From Tildeniella torsiva UHER 1998/13D (lineage in GTDB: Bacteria; Cyanobacteriota; Cyanobacteriia; Phormidesmidales; Phormidesmidaceae), in contig JAHHIH010000027.1 in the NCBI GenBank assembly GCA_019358835.1, positions 1 to 64,000 on the forward strand: a stretch of DNA of 64,000 bases, given 5' to 3'. A model generated the notes under the pieces. That model was not told the origin of the DNA, made no database searches, and saw nothing but the letters and a program-made list of their open reading frames with translations. Positions 53,178 to 62,013 of this stretch are shown piece by piece. The position numbers were made by a program, and so were the translations under genes. Positions within the stretch are counted from its first letter, which is position 1. Each line of letters begins with the position of its first letter.

Positions 53178-54440
53178 CTAGAATTGATAGCCCACGTCGC
53201 CAAAGTTGGTGATCAGGGCCACGTTGGCATGCTCTAGGCTGGTGACCAACCAGGGCACCTCTTTGCAGGTGCGGCGTTCGTGCAGATTAAACAGCACCGA
53301 AAAGCAGCGTTCTAGCCAGGGCTTAGCCGCCGAGCAAAACAGCACCAGCCGCAGCAGCAGGCCCATGGTCAGGGTGTGGCCCACGTCGCTGACCAGGTGG
53401 CGAAAGTTGCGGAACACGGGCCGATGGGGGCTATCGACCACCAAAAAGTTGAGCAGACGGCGACAGGTTTCCACCAAGATAAAGCTGTTCAACGGCTGGT
53501 TGTCGAACTCCGCCAGGGTTTCACGCAGGTACTGGCGCAGGTTGCGGGTGAAGTGGTTGCCGCTGTACTTGGGCTCTGCCGCTGCGATCGGGCCGATGAG
53601 GTAATCGACAAATTCGTCCTTAAAGTCGCGGAACGATCGCACGGTTTTGCTGTAAGTGGCAAACCAGCGAGCCTGGTCGCGGTGGGTGCGGCCATCAACT
53701 TTGCCGGTGTAAAAGCTCAGCGCCTGCTCTAGCCCGTCGGCATCGAGCAGCGTGGGGTTGACCACCTGGCCAGCTCTGCTCGGAATCTGGCTCTGGGCGT
53801 GGTATCGGGCCAGACGAATACCCAGATCGGTCTCCGCCCGACGGCGCAGATCGGTGATGTTTTGTTTTTGCTCCTGGCCGCTGTCTTTGGTCAGCAGACT
53901 GTTGTCGTAGAGAAAAGGGTAGTGGCGAATGCGGTGGGCCAGGGGCTGATCTTCAACTACCGCCGCTGCGGAGACATCGGCCTCGCGGGCGGGGGACATG
54001 ATCTGCTGGAGCCGCACCAGCGACGCGTACTGATCGGTCTGGGGAAATTCTTTGACCAGGTTGTAGACCTTTTGGGTCTTTGAGTTTGCGCCACTGACGG
54101 GGGGCAGATCCTCAAACAGCCGCACCAATTCGGGAATGGCCCAGTGGTCGCGGGGCTGGGTGTACCACAGGTTAATTAAGGTGTAGCAGCAGCGGTTGAG
54201 CACATACTTAAACTCGCGATCGGCGGTGTCTTGCTCAGACAGTTTCAGCAGAGCATTGGCCACCGAACTGTCGGGATAGCTGGCCACGTCTAGAAACAGA
54301 CTGCGAAACCGCGCGATCAGCTCGTGGGGTGCCTCCTGCTTGCGCCAGTACTGCCAATGCTGGTAGAGCAAGTCTTCTAGGTTAGCGGGGGGCCGACTAG
54401 AGTAGTTTGACCACGAATCTAAGGAATCCCAGGGACTCAT
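53178..54440 (-). CDS. unrecognised 420-aa cyanobacterial protein
   Basis: I do not recognise this protein. It is soluble, helical and rich in Arg, Leu and aromatic residues: PPANLEDLLYQHWQYWRKQE at the start, LVRLQQIMSPAREADVSAAA in the middle, and SFILVETCRRLLNFLVVDSP with LERCFSVLFNLHERRTCKEV near the end. No signal peptide; one weak hydrophobic stretch (LTMGLLLRLVLFCSAA). No catalytic motif stands out. Codon use is like that of neighbours. It lies 170 bases upstream of the GT39-like gene on the same strand. Confidence 0.65.
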   Translation of the reverse strand: MSPWDSLDSWSNYSSRPPANLEDLLYQHWQYWRKQEAPHELIARFRSLFLDVASYPDSSVANALLKLSEQDTADREFKYVLNRCCYTLINLWYTQPRDHWAIPELVRLFEDLPPVSGANSKTQKVYNLVKEFPQTDQYASLVRLQQIMSPAREADVSAAAVVEDQPLAHRIRHYPFLYDNSLLTKDSGQEQKQNITDLRRRAETDLGIRLARYHAQSQIPSRAGQVVNPTLLDADGLEQALSFYTGKVDGRTHRDQARWFATYSKTVRSFRDFKDEFVDYLIGPIAAAEPKYSGNHFTRNLRQYLRETLAEFDNQPLNSFILVETCRRLLNFLVVDSPHRPVFRNFRHLVSDVGHTLTMGLLLRLVLFCSAAKPWLERCFSVLFNLHERRTCKEVPWLVTSLEHANVALITNFGDVGYQF

Positions 54441-54593
54441 GCTGCTGACCTGATTGTGAGGGCGGTAGATGACGAAGGCACCCCATCAAACTGATGATGG
54501 CCGATGATCGCTTAGAGGGTTAAGCTGCGTTTCCAGGAACAGGGCTGACTCAGCCACAACAGGCTTGATAATAGGCTAAGTAGCGAGTTTTAC

Positions 54594-54627
54594 CTAAACT
54601 CTACCCATGGGCATAGGCAGAGTTTAG
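54594..54627 (-). terminator. hairpin downstream of crtD
   Basis: CTAAACTCT pairs with AGAGTTTAG, with inner CC/GG pairs. It sits between crtD and the 420-aa gene on the minus strand. No T-run follows, so termination is not certain. Confidence 0.4.
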
Positions 54628-54726
54628 TCAATAATACCCAGGGCAGAGTCAGTTTTCTCCGCTAAATAGGACGCATTTTTTAAAGTTTTCTTGAGGATTT
54701 CCCCCCTGCTGGCTGCCAGGGTGACC

Positions 54727-56259
54727 TTAGAAGGCCTCAATCTGCCTCACCACGGTTTGGGCCGAGTAGCTTACCCCGGCGGTACCTTCGCCAGGATGGG
54801 TACAGTCGCCCACCAGCCAAAGCCCGGCTACTGGCGTGCGGTTGGCGAAGCCAAAGGGGCCAAAGGTGTTTACCCGCATGCCCAGCCCGCCGACGCTGCC
54901 CTGGTCGCGGGCGGTAAAGCGGGCAAAGGTGCGGGGGGTTGCTGCCTCAATGTGAATGAGATGCTCGGCCCGCAGGTCAAAGTAGCTCGACAGCCGCTGG
55001 ATAGCACCCTCGGTGTAGGTCTGCTTCATCGCTTCGTAGTTGCCCGCCTGCCACCAGGGCGCGAGGTCGGTAAACGACGAGGCCACAATGGTGGCCCGCC
55101 CCTCAGGGGCGCGCCCGTCGCCGGGGCGGCTGACCGACACAAACAGCGTGTTGTTTTCGGCGATGGGGCCGTCATAGCTGTAGAGAAATTGCAGGTGGGG
55201 CGGGCAGTCGGCTGGAATCGCCGCCGCCTCTACCCCCAAATACAGCACAAAAGCACCGCTGCCCGAGGGTAGCGCCTCAACCCGCCGCCGATAGCCCAGG
55301 GGAGCACTGTCGCCCAGCAGCTGCACTAGATTTTGCACCGTGACGTTGGTCACCACGTGGTCAGCGGGTTCCACCCAGGTTTTGCCTGTGCTTTGATCTT
55401 CAACCGTTACTCCGCTGACTCGGCCCTGGGTGGCGTGAATTTGCCGCACCCCGTGGTTGAGCTGAAGCAGACCGCCGTCGCGCACCAGCGCTTTTTCTAG
55501 GCTGTCGCTGAGCACCTGCATGCTGCCCTTTAGATGCCACAACCCCTGGGGTGCTTGAGACATACTTAGGGCGGTAGCGGCGTAGAGCACCGCCGTTTCA
55601 TCGGCGCTCACCTGGGAGTAGAGCTTGAGCTGAAGGTCGAGGAAGGTTTTGAGGCGGCGATTCCCGATGGAGCTGCCGGGTGTATCGTCCGACAATCCCA
55701 TCTGGCTGAGCACCTGGCCCACCGTGCTAAAGGTGTAGGGCACCGTCACTAACGTATCGGGGCGCAGGGCCTGGGTCAGCTGCCGCAGATCCCACGGGCT
55801 GCGGGGGGGCAGCACCGGCTGTCGGGCCTGAAACCGCCAGCTGGGCTGAAACAGGGTTCGCATGAGCTGCCAAAAGGGTTCGCTGCCCGGAAACTGCCGC
55901 TGTCGCTCGGCCTGCCAGGCCGCCGGGTCGCGCCACACTCGAATAGGCTCCGTTTCGCCGGGCAAAAACACGGCACAGGCTGGGTCACAGGGGGTTGCCT
56001 CCGGCAGCGGCAGCTCCAGCTCGCCAAAAATCTGGTGGTGAATGCCCCCCGGTTCGAGCCCGGCCACCTGGGTCGCCCCCACATCAAAGGTAAAGCCTCG
56101 CCGCTTAAAGGTTGAGGCACAGCCCCCGGCCACGCGGGCCTGGTCGAACACCCGCACGGCGTAGCCCCGGCGGGCTAGCAGAGCAGCAGCGGTCAGGCCA
56201 CCAATGCCAGCGCCAACCACAACTACCCGGCGGCCCGACGACGACGAAGCACGGCCCAT
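54727..56259 (-). CDS. crtD: carotenoid C-3',4' desaturase (CrtD-type)
   Basis: A 510-residue FAD enzyme of the CrtI/CrtISO/CrtD group: VVVVGAGIGGLTAAALLARR, then GGCASTFKRRGFTFDVGATQ and the C-terminal GLWLVGDCTHPGEGTAGVSY. The segment DVGATQVAGLEPGGIHH suits the cyanobacterial CrtD branch, which desaturates the C-3',4' bond on the way to myxol glycosides. The other member of the group in this window (41068) is more CrtISO-like. Distinguishing the two needs a tree. Membrane-associated; a single gene with its own promoter upstream of 56259. Confidence 0.7.
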   Translation of the reverse strand: MGRASSSSGRRVVVVGAGIGGLTAAALLARRGYAVRVFDQARVAGGCASTFKRRGFTFDVGATQVAGLEPGGIHHQIFGELELPLPEATPCDPACAVFLPGETEPIRVWRDPAAWQAERQRQFPGSEPFWQLMRTLFQPSWRFQARQPVLPPRSPWDLRQLTQALRPDTLVTVPYTFSTVGQVLSQMGLSDDTPGSSIGNRRLKTFLDLQLKLYSQVSADETAVLYAATALSMSQAPQGLWHLKGSMQVLSDSLEKALVRDGGLLQLNHGVRQIHATQGRVSGVTVEDQSTGKTWVEPADHVVTNVTVQNLVQLLGDSAPLGYRRRVEALPSGSGAFVLYLGVEAAAIPADCPPHLQFLYSYDGPIAENNTLFVSVSRPGDGRAPEGRATIVASSFTDLAPWWQAGNYEAMKQTYTEGAIQRLSSYFDLRAEHLIHIEAATPRTFARFTARDQGSVGGLGMRVNTFGPFGFANRTPVAGLWLVGDCTHPGEGTAGVSYSAQTVVRQIEAF

Positions 56260-56406
56260 AGCGTTACATTTCTTTACGGCATTCTCAGCTTAGCTTAGCT
56301 GGAGGATGCGAGCGCGGCGTTGTGAGAACACATCACCGGGGCGATCGCTTGAAATGATGCGCTTTCCTCCGCCCAGGGGCTCCTGTTGACGGCTACCTCT
56401 TTCCTG

Positions 56407-57336
56407 CTAGTCGTACTCGCGGCGGCCTGCCGCAAACTGCAACACCATGGGCAGTCCGCCATCCTGGTGATACTTGTCGGCCCAGGCCCGCAGCATTTCG
56501 TCGAGTTCTTCTAAGGCCACTTTGCGGTCTTGGGGGGCGACATCAAACACCTCTACCCCGCGCAGCACTCCCTCGTCTTCTCGCACCCAGGCCTGCAACA
56601 GACTAAAGAATCGGGCCACGTCGTCGATCATGGCAAAGACCCGCTCCTGCTCACCCTTGGGCGAGTAGGAGCCGCTGGCCAGGGCATACAGCGGAATATC
56701 GACCAGGGGGGAGTCAATTTGAATGACGGTGCCGGAGTGCAGCAGCCGAAACTTGATGTGCGACAGAAGGGCGTCGCTAAAGGGCATGCGCTGACTAGAG
56801 GGCAGTTCCTCCTGCGACATCTGGTGGAGCAGCTCCATCAGCTCGGTAAACTCGACCTGGTCTAAAATGCGGGCCTGGGGAGCGCTGGAGGGGAGACTCT
56901 CTTCAATAGTTTTGCGCTCGCCAGGGGTCAACCCTGGCAGCCGCACCCGCCCCGCGCCCGAGTCACAGGGAAACTGCTCTTGCCAGAGAAACGGCAGGGC
57001 AATGAGATAGTAGGGCTCCTTTGAGTTGAGCACCTTTAGGCTTTGCCCTTCCGCCAGGGCGACCTGAATCTCCTGCACAATGGCTTTGACCCGTTTGGGC
57101 TCAACGTGGTACAAAAAGCCCGTCTTGCGAATGTTGTTGCCCTGTTCTACAAAGGTGCTGTAGATCGCTAGCTTGGCCGCGGTGGTGGCGGCGTCTAAAA
57201 AAGCTCCGTAGCGATGCCCGCCCATTTTCATGGTGCTGAGGGCTAGGTTTAGCAAAATCCAGTCTGCGGGGCTATTGTCTACGGCTCGCAGCAGATCATC
57301 TTTTAAGTCGGGCGGAACTTGAGACTGGTGGGTCAC
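56407..57336 (-). CDS. unrecognised 309-aa cyanobacterial protein
   Basis: Function not recognised. The protein is soluble and helical. Landmarks are MGGHRYGAFLDAATTAAKLA, then GFLYHVEPKRVKAIVQEIQV, KEPYYLIALPFLWQEQFPC and a C-terminal EDEGVLRGVEVFDVAPQDRK. The first of these, a Gly-His-Arg pattern in a helix, could bind a ligand, but this is not supported by a known family. GTG 57336 is the start. A 9-bp inverted repeat lies 24-57 bases upstream (57360-57393). Confidence 0.65.
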   Translation of the reverse strand: MTHQSQVPPDLKDDLLRAVDNSPADWILLNLALSTMKMGGHRYGAFLDAATTAAKLAIYSTFVEQGNNIRKTGFLYHVEPKRVKAIVQEIQVALAEGQSLKVLNSKEPYYLIALPFLWQEQFPCDSGAGRVRLPGLTPGERKTIEESLPSSAPQARILDQVEFTELMELLHQMSQEELPSSQRMPFSDALLSHIKFRLLHSGTVIQIDSPLVDIPLYALASGSYSPKGEQERVFAMIDDVARFFSLLQAWVREDEGVLRGVEVFDVAPQDRKVALEELDEMLRAWADKYHQDGGLPMVLQFAAGRREYD

Positions 57337-57359
57337 AGGATAAAAATTACTCAGACTAG

Positions 57360-57393
57360 GTAAGTTACAGAATTTTTAGCCTTGGTAACTTAC
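57360..57393. promoter_or_regulatory. inverted repeat GTAAGTTAC-N16-GTAACTTAC
   Basis: A perfect 9-bp inverted repeat in the promoter region of the 309-aa gene. The distance between arm centres (25 bases) is near two helical turns, which would suit a dimeric regulator. Confidence 0.4.
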
Positions 57394-57744
57394 GGATAAC
57401 ACTAAGGTGACGGTAATCGCCATTGGGTCAAAACAATCGCATTTGAGTTGCATAAAACAGGCGTGCCTAGAACTTTAGAAGTTGGCTTAGACCCTGGGGC
57501 CGCGATCGCCCGATCGCCCTTATCGACCACTGACCTGGCCAGAACAACCTGGTCAGTCTCTACAGCCACAGCCCTTGCTGTAGACCGATACTATGCCCAT
57601 AACATAGCCCAAGCCCACAGTTTTTGCGGCTTTCTACGTCAGGAGGTTTAATCAGAATTCAAAGTATAGGTTTAGTTGAAGAAAATGCTTCACGTTGGGG
57701 AGCAAAACCGTCAGAAGTTAATCTGCTTCGACCAGAAAATGAGA

Positions 57745-57900
57745 GTTGAGGCCGGGCGCAGCGGCCTCGGGCCGTGCTCAAGTGCAAAACGAGGGGCGCA
57801 AAATTGAAGCGTCCTGGGGTATAGACCAGCCCGATGTAGGCTGTGTTCCCCCAGACGCTTCTAACCGAACTCAGCAGGATCAGGATGAGCGAGGCGGGAG
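57745..57900 (-). ncRNA. candidate structured RNA with 6S-like architecture
   Basis: On the minus strand a terminal stem GAAGCGTC/GACGCTTC (57803-57858) continues with TGGGG/CCCCA pairs and an inner CAGCC/GGCTG hairpin. About 24 unpaired bases on each side separate it from closing helices GCTCA/TGAGC and GCCTC/GAGGC. A long rod with a central bubble is the shape of 6S RNA, but no primary-sequence match was established. The plus strand could fold similarly. Confidence 0.3.
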
Positions 57901-57970
57901 CGGATACTCGTTGCGATTCAGTTCCCGTTTCTGAGATATTGCCGGTAATTCGCCTCGCCAGTTGCTAGCG

Positions 57971-58552
57971 CTACGACCCGGTGTCGGCGGGCTGGGCGGC
58001 ACCGCAGTAGCCATTGACCTCGGTAATGAGCTGAGATTCGGTTTGGGAGAGGGTCTCAATGGAAGACACTGCCGTCATGGTCTGCTGCTGAGACTCTTCA
58101 ATTTTGGCGGGCAGTTCAGCCTCTGTCTCGACCTGCACCACGAGATCCATGGCCTCTCGGGCGTCGGTGAGGGCCGTGCTAAAGCCCTGCACCACCACCA
58201 CGTACTCATCTCTAAACGTGCTGAGGTCTTCGTCCCGCAGGGTGGTGGACTGGAGGTCGCTCACCAGCCCGTCGAGATTGGTCACCACTTTATCGACGGC
58301 GGTGGTGTACTGGCTGGCGGCTAGCTTGATGTCGTCGAGGTTTTTGACCTGGGCGGCGCTTTCGCTGAAGGTTTGAATCTCAGCCTCAAACTCCTGCATA
58401 AAGCCCTGGGTCTGGTTGACCACTTCGGCGAGCTGGTTGCACTGGGCGACTTTAGATGACCCGCAGCCCATCAGCAGCAGCGGTAGCACTAGCACTGCCC
58501 TGCCCATGCCCCGTCGCCATTTGCCCATGCTCGTTGCTGCTACCTGTGTCAT
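57971..58552 (-). CDS. unrecognised lipoprotein with coiled-coil-like helices
   Basis: A 193-residue protein with a lipoprotein signal (MGRAVLVLPLLLMGC-GSS). A long helical, Gln/Glu/Thr-rich region follows (VVNQTQGFMQEFEAEIQTFS ... VVQVETEAELPAKIEESQQQ) and the protein ends near NGYCGAAQP. The two later cysteines may form a disulfide. The shape recalls cyanobacterial periplasmic lipoproteins of unknown role. The start may be at 58552, 58528 or 58507; all give the same signal. Confidence 0.7.
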   Translation of the reverse strand: MTQVAATSMGKWRRGMGRAVLVLPLLLMGCGSSKVAQCNQLAEVVNQTQGFMQEFEAEIQTFSESAAQVKNLDDIKLAASQYTTAVDKVVTNLDGLVSDLQSTTLRDEDLSTFRDEYVVVVQGFSTALTDAREAMDLVVQVETEAELPAKIEESQQQTMTAVSSIETLSQTESQLITEVNGYCGAAQPADTGS

Positions 58553-58961
58553 CGCTGCCGCCGTTAATTATTGCTACGGCTTCAAGTTTTACCCTGTCTT
58601 GGGTAGGTTTACAACCTAATTTATTGAGTTTTGACAGTGGGCTTACACCGGGGTTAGAGCGACAAACAACTGCTCTGGAGAGAGGCGTGGCATCTGATAT
58701 TGAGCGCTGCTGGGGGCGATCGCGATTCTCCTCTGAAGGGGCTGCGCCACTGCCCCCAGTTCTCCCCCGCTTCGCAAAGACTGGAAAACTGCTGATAGGA
58801 TCGAATATTGAAGGGTATTGCTAGATACTGAGGCTGTGGTTCTGGAAGGGCTGCGGTCTGATCGGCATCGCCGCAGGGGGACGCCTTTTCGGATTGGGCC
58901 AGGGCTTCTGCGATATCTTGAATACTCTGGCCGCCTTAGTCTTATAGGATGCGATCGCACC
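58553..58961. other. divergent intergenic region with an embedded repeat
   Basis: No gene seen. An 8-bp perfect stem (CTGGGGGC at 58710-58717, GCCCCCAG at 58752-58759) encloses a sequence of the widespread GATTCTCCTCTGAAGGGGCT type. This looks like a small palindromic repeat inserted in the promoter region of ycf51. Confidence 0.45.
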
Positions 58962-59474
58962 ATGCTCAGCCCCGCTGAATTTTTAATTGCCACCCAGTGG
59001 GCTGGCATTGGCACCCTGGTTCTGGCCGCGCTGACGGCGCTGGCCTTTGGGCTGAAGTGGGGCCTGCGCTTTCGTATGGTGGGGGCCACGGGTTTTGCCG
59101 CGGTGCTGACCATTGGGCTGCTGGGCCTGAGCTTTGAGCCCTTTAGCCGCACCGCTGTGCCCGGCGCCATTCCCTACACAACGGTCTACGACTCGGGGGC
59201 CAGCCAGATCGTGATTACGGTACCCCCCGCCATTACCCCCGAGACGCTGGATGCCACCCTGCATCAGGCGGCCAGCAATCTGTTTAAGCCCTACCGTCTG
59301 GGCCTGCCGGGGCAGGTGGCGACCATTCGCGCCCGCACGGTCGTCCACGACGCCGACGGCATTTCTCGGCTGCTGTATCTCGGTCAAATTCAGCCCACCC
59401 CCAAGGGCTCAGCGGAACCGTTTCAGGTGCAGATCAACCGCGATTCCTGGTCTAAGCTCCCCACCCAGAGCTAG
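58962..59474 (+). CDS. ycf51: Ycf51 family protein (DUF2518)
   Basis: A 170-residue protein of the Ycf51/DUF2518 family, kept in cyanobacteria and red-algal plastids. Two membrane helices (WAGIGTLVLAALTALAFGLK and MVGATGFAAVLTIGLLGLSF) are followed by a soluble domain with TTVYDSGASQIVITVPPAIT, TLDATLHQAASNLF and ARTVVHDADGISRLLYLGQI. Function unproven. The ATG at 58962 begins at the family start; the frame upstream is unrelated. Confidence 0.8.
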   Translation: MLSPAEFLIATQWAGIGTLVLAALTALAFGLKWGLRFRMVGATGFAAVLTIGLLGLSFEPFSRTAVPGAIPYTTVYDSGASQIVITVPPAITPETLDATLHQAASNLFKPYRLGLPGQVATIRARTVVHDADGISRLLYLGQIQPTPKGSAEPFQVQINRDSWSKLPTQS

Positions 59475-59516
59475 GCCACCACTCTACCCACCCACTCATC
59501 CACCCTCTCCCCGCCT

Positions 59517-60704
59517 ATGACCACCGCTCAACTACCCATCCTTGCCATCTCCCCGGCCCAGGTTGTTCGGGGAGACGGCATCTTAACGGCCCAGGGGGCT
59601 GCGATTCCCAGCGGGATCGCTGCGCAAATCGCCCGATTGGGCCAACGTCCTTTAATTGTGGGGGGCAGCCACAGCCTCAAGCTAGCCACCCCCCTGATCG
59701 GCGCTCTGGCAGAGGCGGGCTTAACGTCTCAGACCGCCACCTATGGCCTCGACTGTAGCGAAGCGGCCCTGGCCCACCTGCGGGCTCAGGCGACCGAACA
59801 CCAGGCCGATGTGGTGATTGGCATGGGCGGCGGCAAGGCGCTCGATGCCGCCAAGCTGCTGGCCCACCAGCTCAACAGGCCGGTGGTGACCGTGCCCACC
59901 TCGGGGGCCACCTGCGCCGCCTGGACAGCGCTGTCGAACGTCTACTCCGACCAGGGGGCCTTTCGCTACGATGTGGCCCTAGCTACCTGTCCCAATCTGC
60001 TCATTCTGGACTACGCCCTGATTCGCACCGCACCCCGGCGCACCCTAGTGGCGGGTATCGGCGATGGCCTGGCCAAGTGGTATGAGGCGGCAATCAGCAG
60101 CGGCACCAGCCAGCAGACGCTTATGGTAGCGGCGGTGCAGCAGGCGCGGGTGCTGCGGGACATTCTGCTGCAAAAGACCCCGGCGGCCTTGGCTCAGTGG
60201 GGCGGCCCCGACTGGCAGGAGGTGGTGGATGCCACGGTGCTGCTGGCTGGGGTCGTGGGCGGCATTGGCGGTGCCCAGTGTCGTACCGTGGCGGCCCACG
60301 CCGTGCACAACGGCCTGACTCAGCTGCCCGCCAGCCACGGCATTCTCCACGGTGAGAAGGTGGCCTACGGTATTTTGGTGCAGCTGCGCCTTGAAGAGAT
60401 GGGGGGCAATGCGGCCCTGGCGCGGGCCGCTCGGCAGCAGCTGTTGCCCTTTTATCAGGCGGCAGGGTTGCCCCAGACCCTGGCTGACCTGGGCCTGGGA
60501 GACATTACCCTGAGCCAGCTGCAGCAGGTGGCCGAGTTTGCCTGCCGAGAAGGCTCCGACATTCACCACCTGCCCTTTACGGTGGCCCCTGAAGCCGTGA
60601 TGGCAGCGATGGTGTCGCCCCTGTGCCCCGAGCTGCGCGAAAAGCCCCGCGCTGCTGCCCCTGCCCGTTCGTCCTCTAGTGTTGCCCCGGAGGTGCAGCC
60701 ATGA
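59517..60704 (+). CDS. GldA-like iron/zinc-containing dehydrogenase
   Basis: A 395-residue family III alcohol dehydrogenase, nearest to glycerol dehydrogenase and hydroxycarboxylate dehydrogenase (YbdH/HcxA). NAD(P) is bound at IGMGGGKALDAAKLLAH. Metal ligands are Asp in GIGDGLAKWYEA and His in AAHAVHNGL and ILHGEKVAYG. PTSGATCAAWTALSNVYSD is typical. The substrate is not certain. Its stop overlaps the aminotransferase start (ATGA). In E. coli ybdH is also adjacent to an aminotransferase gene (ybdL), so a linked 2-oxo acid/amino acid task is plausible. Confidence 0.8.
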   Translation: MTTAQLPILAISPAQVVRGDGILTAQGAAIPSGIAAQIARLGQRPLIVGGSHSLKLATPLIGALAEAGLTSQTATYGLDCSEAALAHLRAQATEHQADVVIGMGGGKALDAAKLLAHQLNRPVVTVPTSGATCAAWTALSNVYSDQGAFRYDVALATCPNLLILDYALIRTAPRRTLVAGIGDGLAKWYEAAISSGTSQQTLMVAAVQQARVLRDILLQKTPAALAQWGGPDWQEVVDATVLLAGVVGGIGGAQCRTVAAHAVHNGLTQLPASHGILHGEKVAYGILVQLRLEEMGGNAALARAARQQLLPFYQAAGLPQTLADLGLGDITLSQLQQVAEFACREGSDIHHLPFTVAPEAVMAAMVSPLCPELREKPRAAAPARSSSSVAPEVQP

Positions 60705-61906
60705 CCCTCGACTGGATGCCCACCGCCCATCGCCTCAGCGCCCTGCCCCCCTACGTGTTTGCCCGCCTAGACGAACTCAAGGCCCGCGCCCGCGAGCAGG
60801 GCCTCGATCTGATTGACCTTGGCATGGGCAACCCTGACGGCCCTACCCCGGCCCCGGTAGTGGAAGCTGCCCACGCGGCGATCGCCGATGCCACTACCCA
60901 CGGCTACCCCCCCTTTGAGGGCACCGCCAGCTTTCGCACCGCCATTACCGACTGGTATGGTCGCCGCTACGGGGTGGCCCTCGACCCCACCGCCGAGGCC
61001 CTGCCCCTGCTAGGCAGCAAGGAGGGCATTACCCACCTGGCCATGGCGTTTATTAACCCCGGCGATCTGGTGCTGGTGCCGACCCCGGCCTACCCGGCGC
61101 ACTTTCGCGGCCCGGCGATCGCCGGAGCCGAGATCTACAACCTGCATCTCACCGCCGCCAACAACTGGCTGATCGACTTTGACGCCATTCCGGTAGAGGT
61201 GGCCCAGCGGGCCAAGGCGCTGTTCTTTAACTACCCCAACAACCCCACCGCCGCCACTGCCCCGCGCGAGTTCTTTGAGGCGGCGGTGGAGTTTGCCCAC
61301 CGCCACCAGATCTTGCTGGTGCACGACCTCTGCTACGCCGAGCTGGCCTTCGATGGCTACCAGCCCACCAGCCTGCTGGAAATTCCCGGCGGTAAAGAGG
61401 TCGGCGTGGAGTTTCACACTCTGTCGAAGACCTACAACATGGCGGGCTGGCGGGTGGGCTTCGTGGTGGGCAACTCCCACATTATTCAGGGCCTGCGCAC
61501 CCTCAAGACCAACCTCGACTACGGCATTTTTGCGGCCCTGCAGCGGGCGGCAGAAACGGCCCTGTCGCTGCCCGATCGCTACCTGGACGAGGTGCAGCAG
61601 CGCTACTCGTCGCGGCGCGACTTTTTAATCGACGAGTTTGCCTCCCTGGGCTGGACGGTGGAAAAACCCCAGGCCACCATGTACCTGTGGGTGCAGTGCC
61701 CGCCCGATATGCCGTCTTCTACGGACTTTGCCCTGGCGATCTTGCAGGAAACCGGCGTGGTGGTCACCCCCGGCAACGCCTTTGGCCCTGGCGGCGAGGG
61801 CTACATTCGCGTCAGTTTGATCGCCGACTGCGATCGCCTCGCCGTCGCCATGGATCGCATTCGCCAGGCGGGCTTCCGCTTTGCCCCTGAAACTGCGGCG
61901 GTGTAG
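60701..61906 (+). CDS. class I/II aminotransferase (DapL/AlaC-like)
   Basis: A 401-residue PLP-dependent enzyme. Substrate-domain start LIDLGMGNPDGPTPAPVVEA, then GYPPFEGTASFRTAI, FNYPNNPTAATAP and the PLP-lysine motif SKTYNMAGWRVGFVVGN are all present. It belongs to the group often named LL-diaminopimelate or aspartate/alanine aminotransferase in cyanobacteria; the exact substrate is open. Coupled translation with the GldA-like gene suggests that one makes or reduces the oxo acid used by the other. Confidence 0.8.
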   Translation: MTLDWMPTAHRLSALPPYVFARLDELKARAREQGLDLIDLGMGNPDGPTPAPVVEAAHAAIADATTHGYPPFEGTASFRTAITDWYGRRYGVALDPTAEALPLLGSKEGITHLAMAFINPGDLVLVPTPAYPAHFRGPAIAGAEIYNLHLTAANNWLIDFDAIPVEVAQRAKALFFNYPNNPTAATAPREFFEAAVEFAHRHQILLVHDLCYAELAFDGYQPTSLLEIPGGKEVGVEFHTLSKTYNMAGWRVGFVVGNSHIIQGLRTLKTNLDYGIFAALQRAAETALSLPDRYLDEVQQRYSSRRDFLIDEFASLGWTVEKPQATMYLWVQCPPDMPSSTDFALAILQETGVVVTPGNAFGPGGEGYIRVSLIADCDRLAVAMDRIRQAGFRFAPETAAV

Positions 61907-62013
61907 GGCCAGGGGCCAGAAGATTGGCGCAGCGTTCCTGAGGGAACCGCCGCCTCACCCCGGCCCCTAGCCCCAGGCTGTATAGTTAGACAAACCTCCA
62001 CCCCCCTAGCGCC

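Larger units (their letters stand above)
57337..57970. other. 634-bp gap with an inverted repeat and a possible structured RNA
   Basis: No protein gene is convincing; an open frame at 57448-57651 has no ribosome-binding site or family resemblance. The left part carries the inverted repeat 57360-57393. The right part (57745-57900) contains nested complementary segments, described separately. Confidence 0.45.

Noticed and set aside
57448-57651. 67-residue plus-strand frame in the gap before the lipoprotein gene
   Set aside because: It has no ribosome-binding site and no recognisable motif, and it lies in a region better explained by repeats and possible RNA structure.
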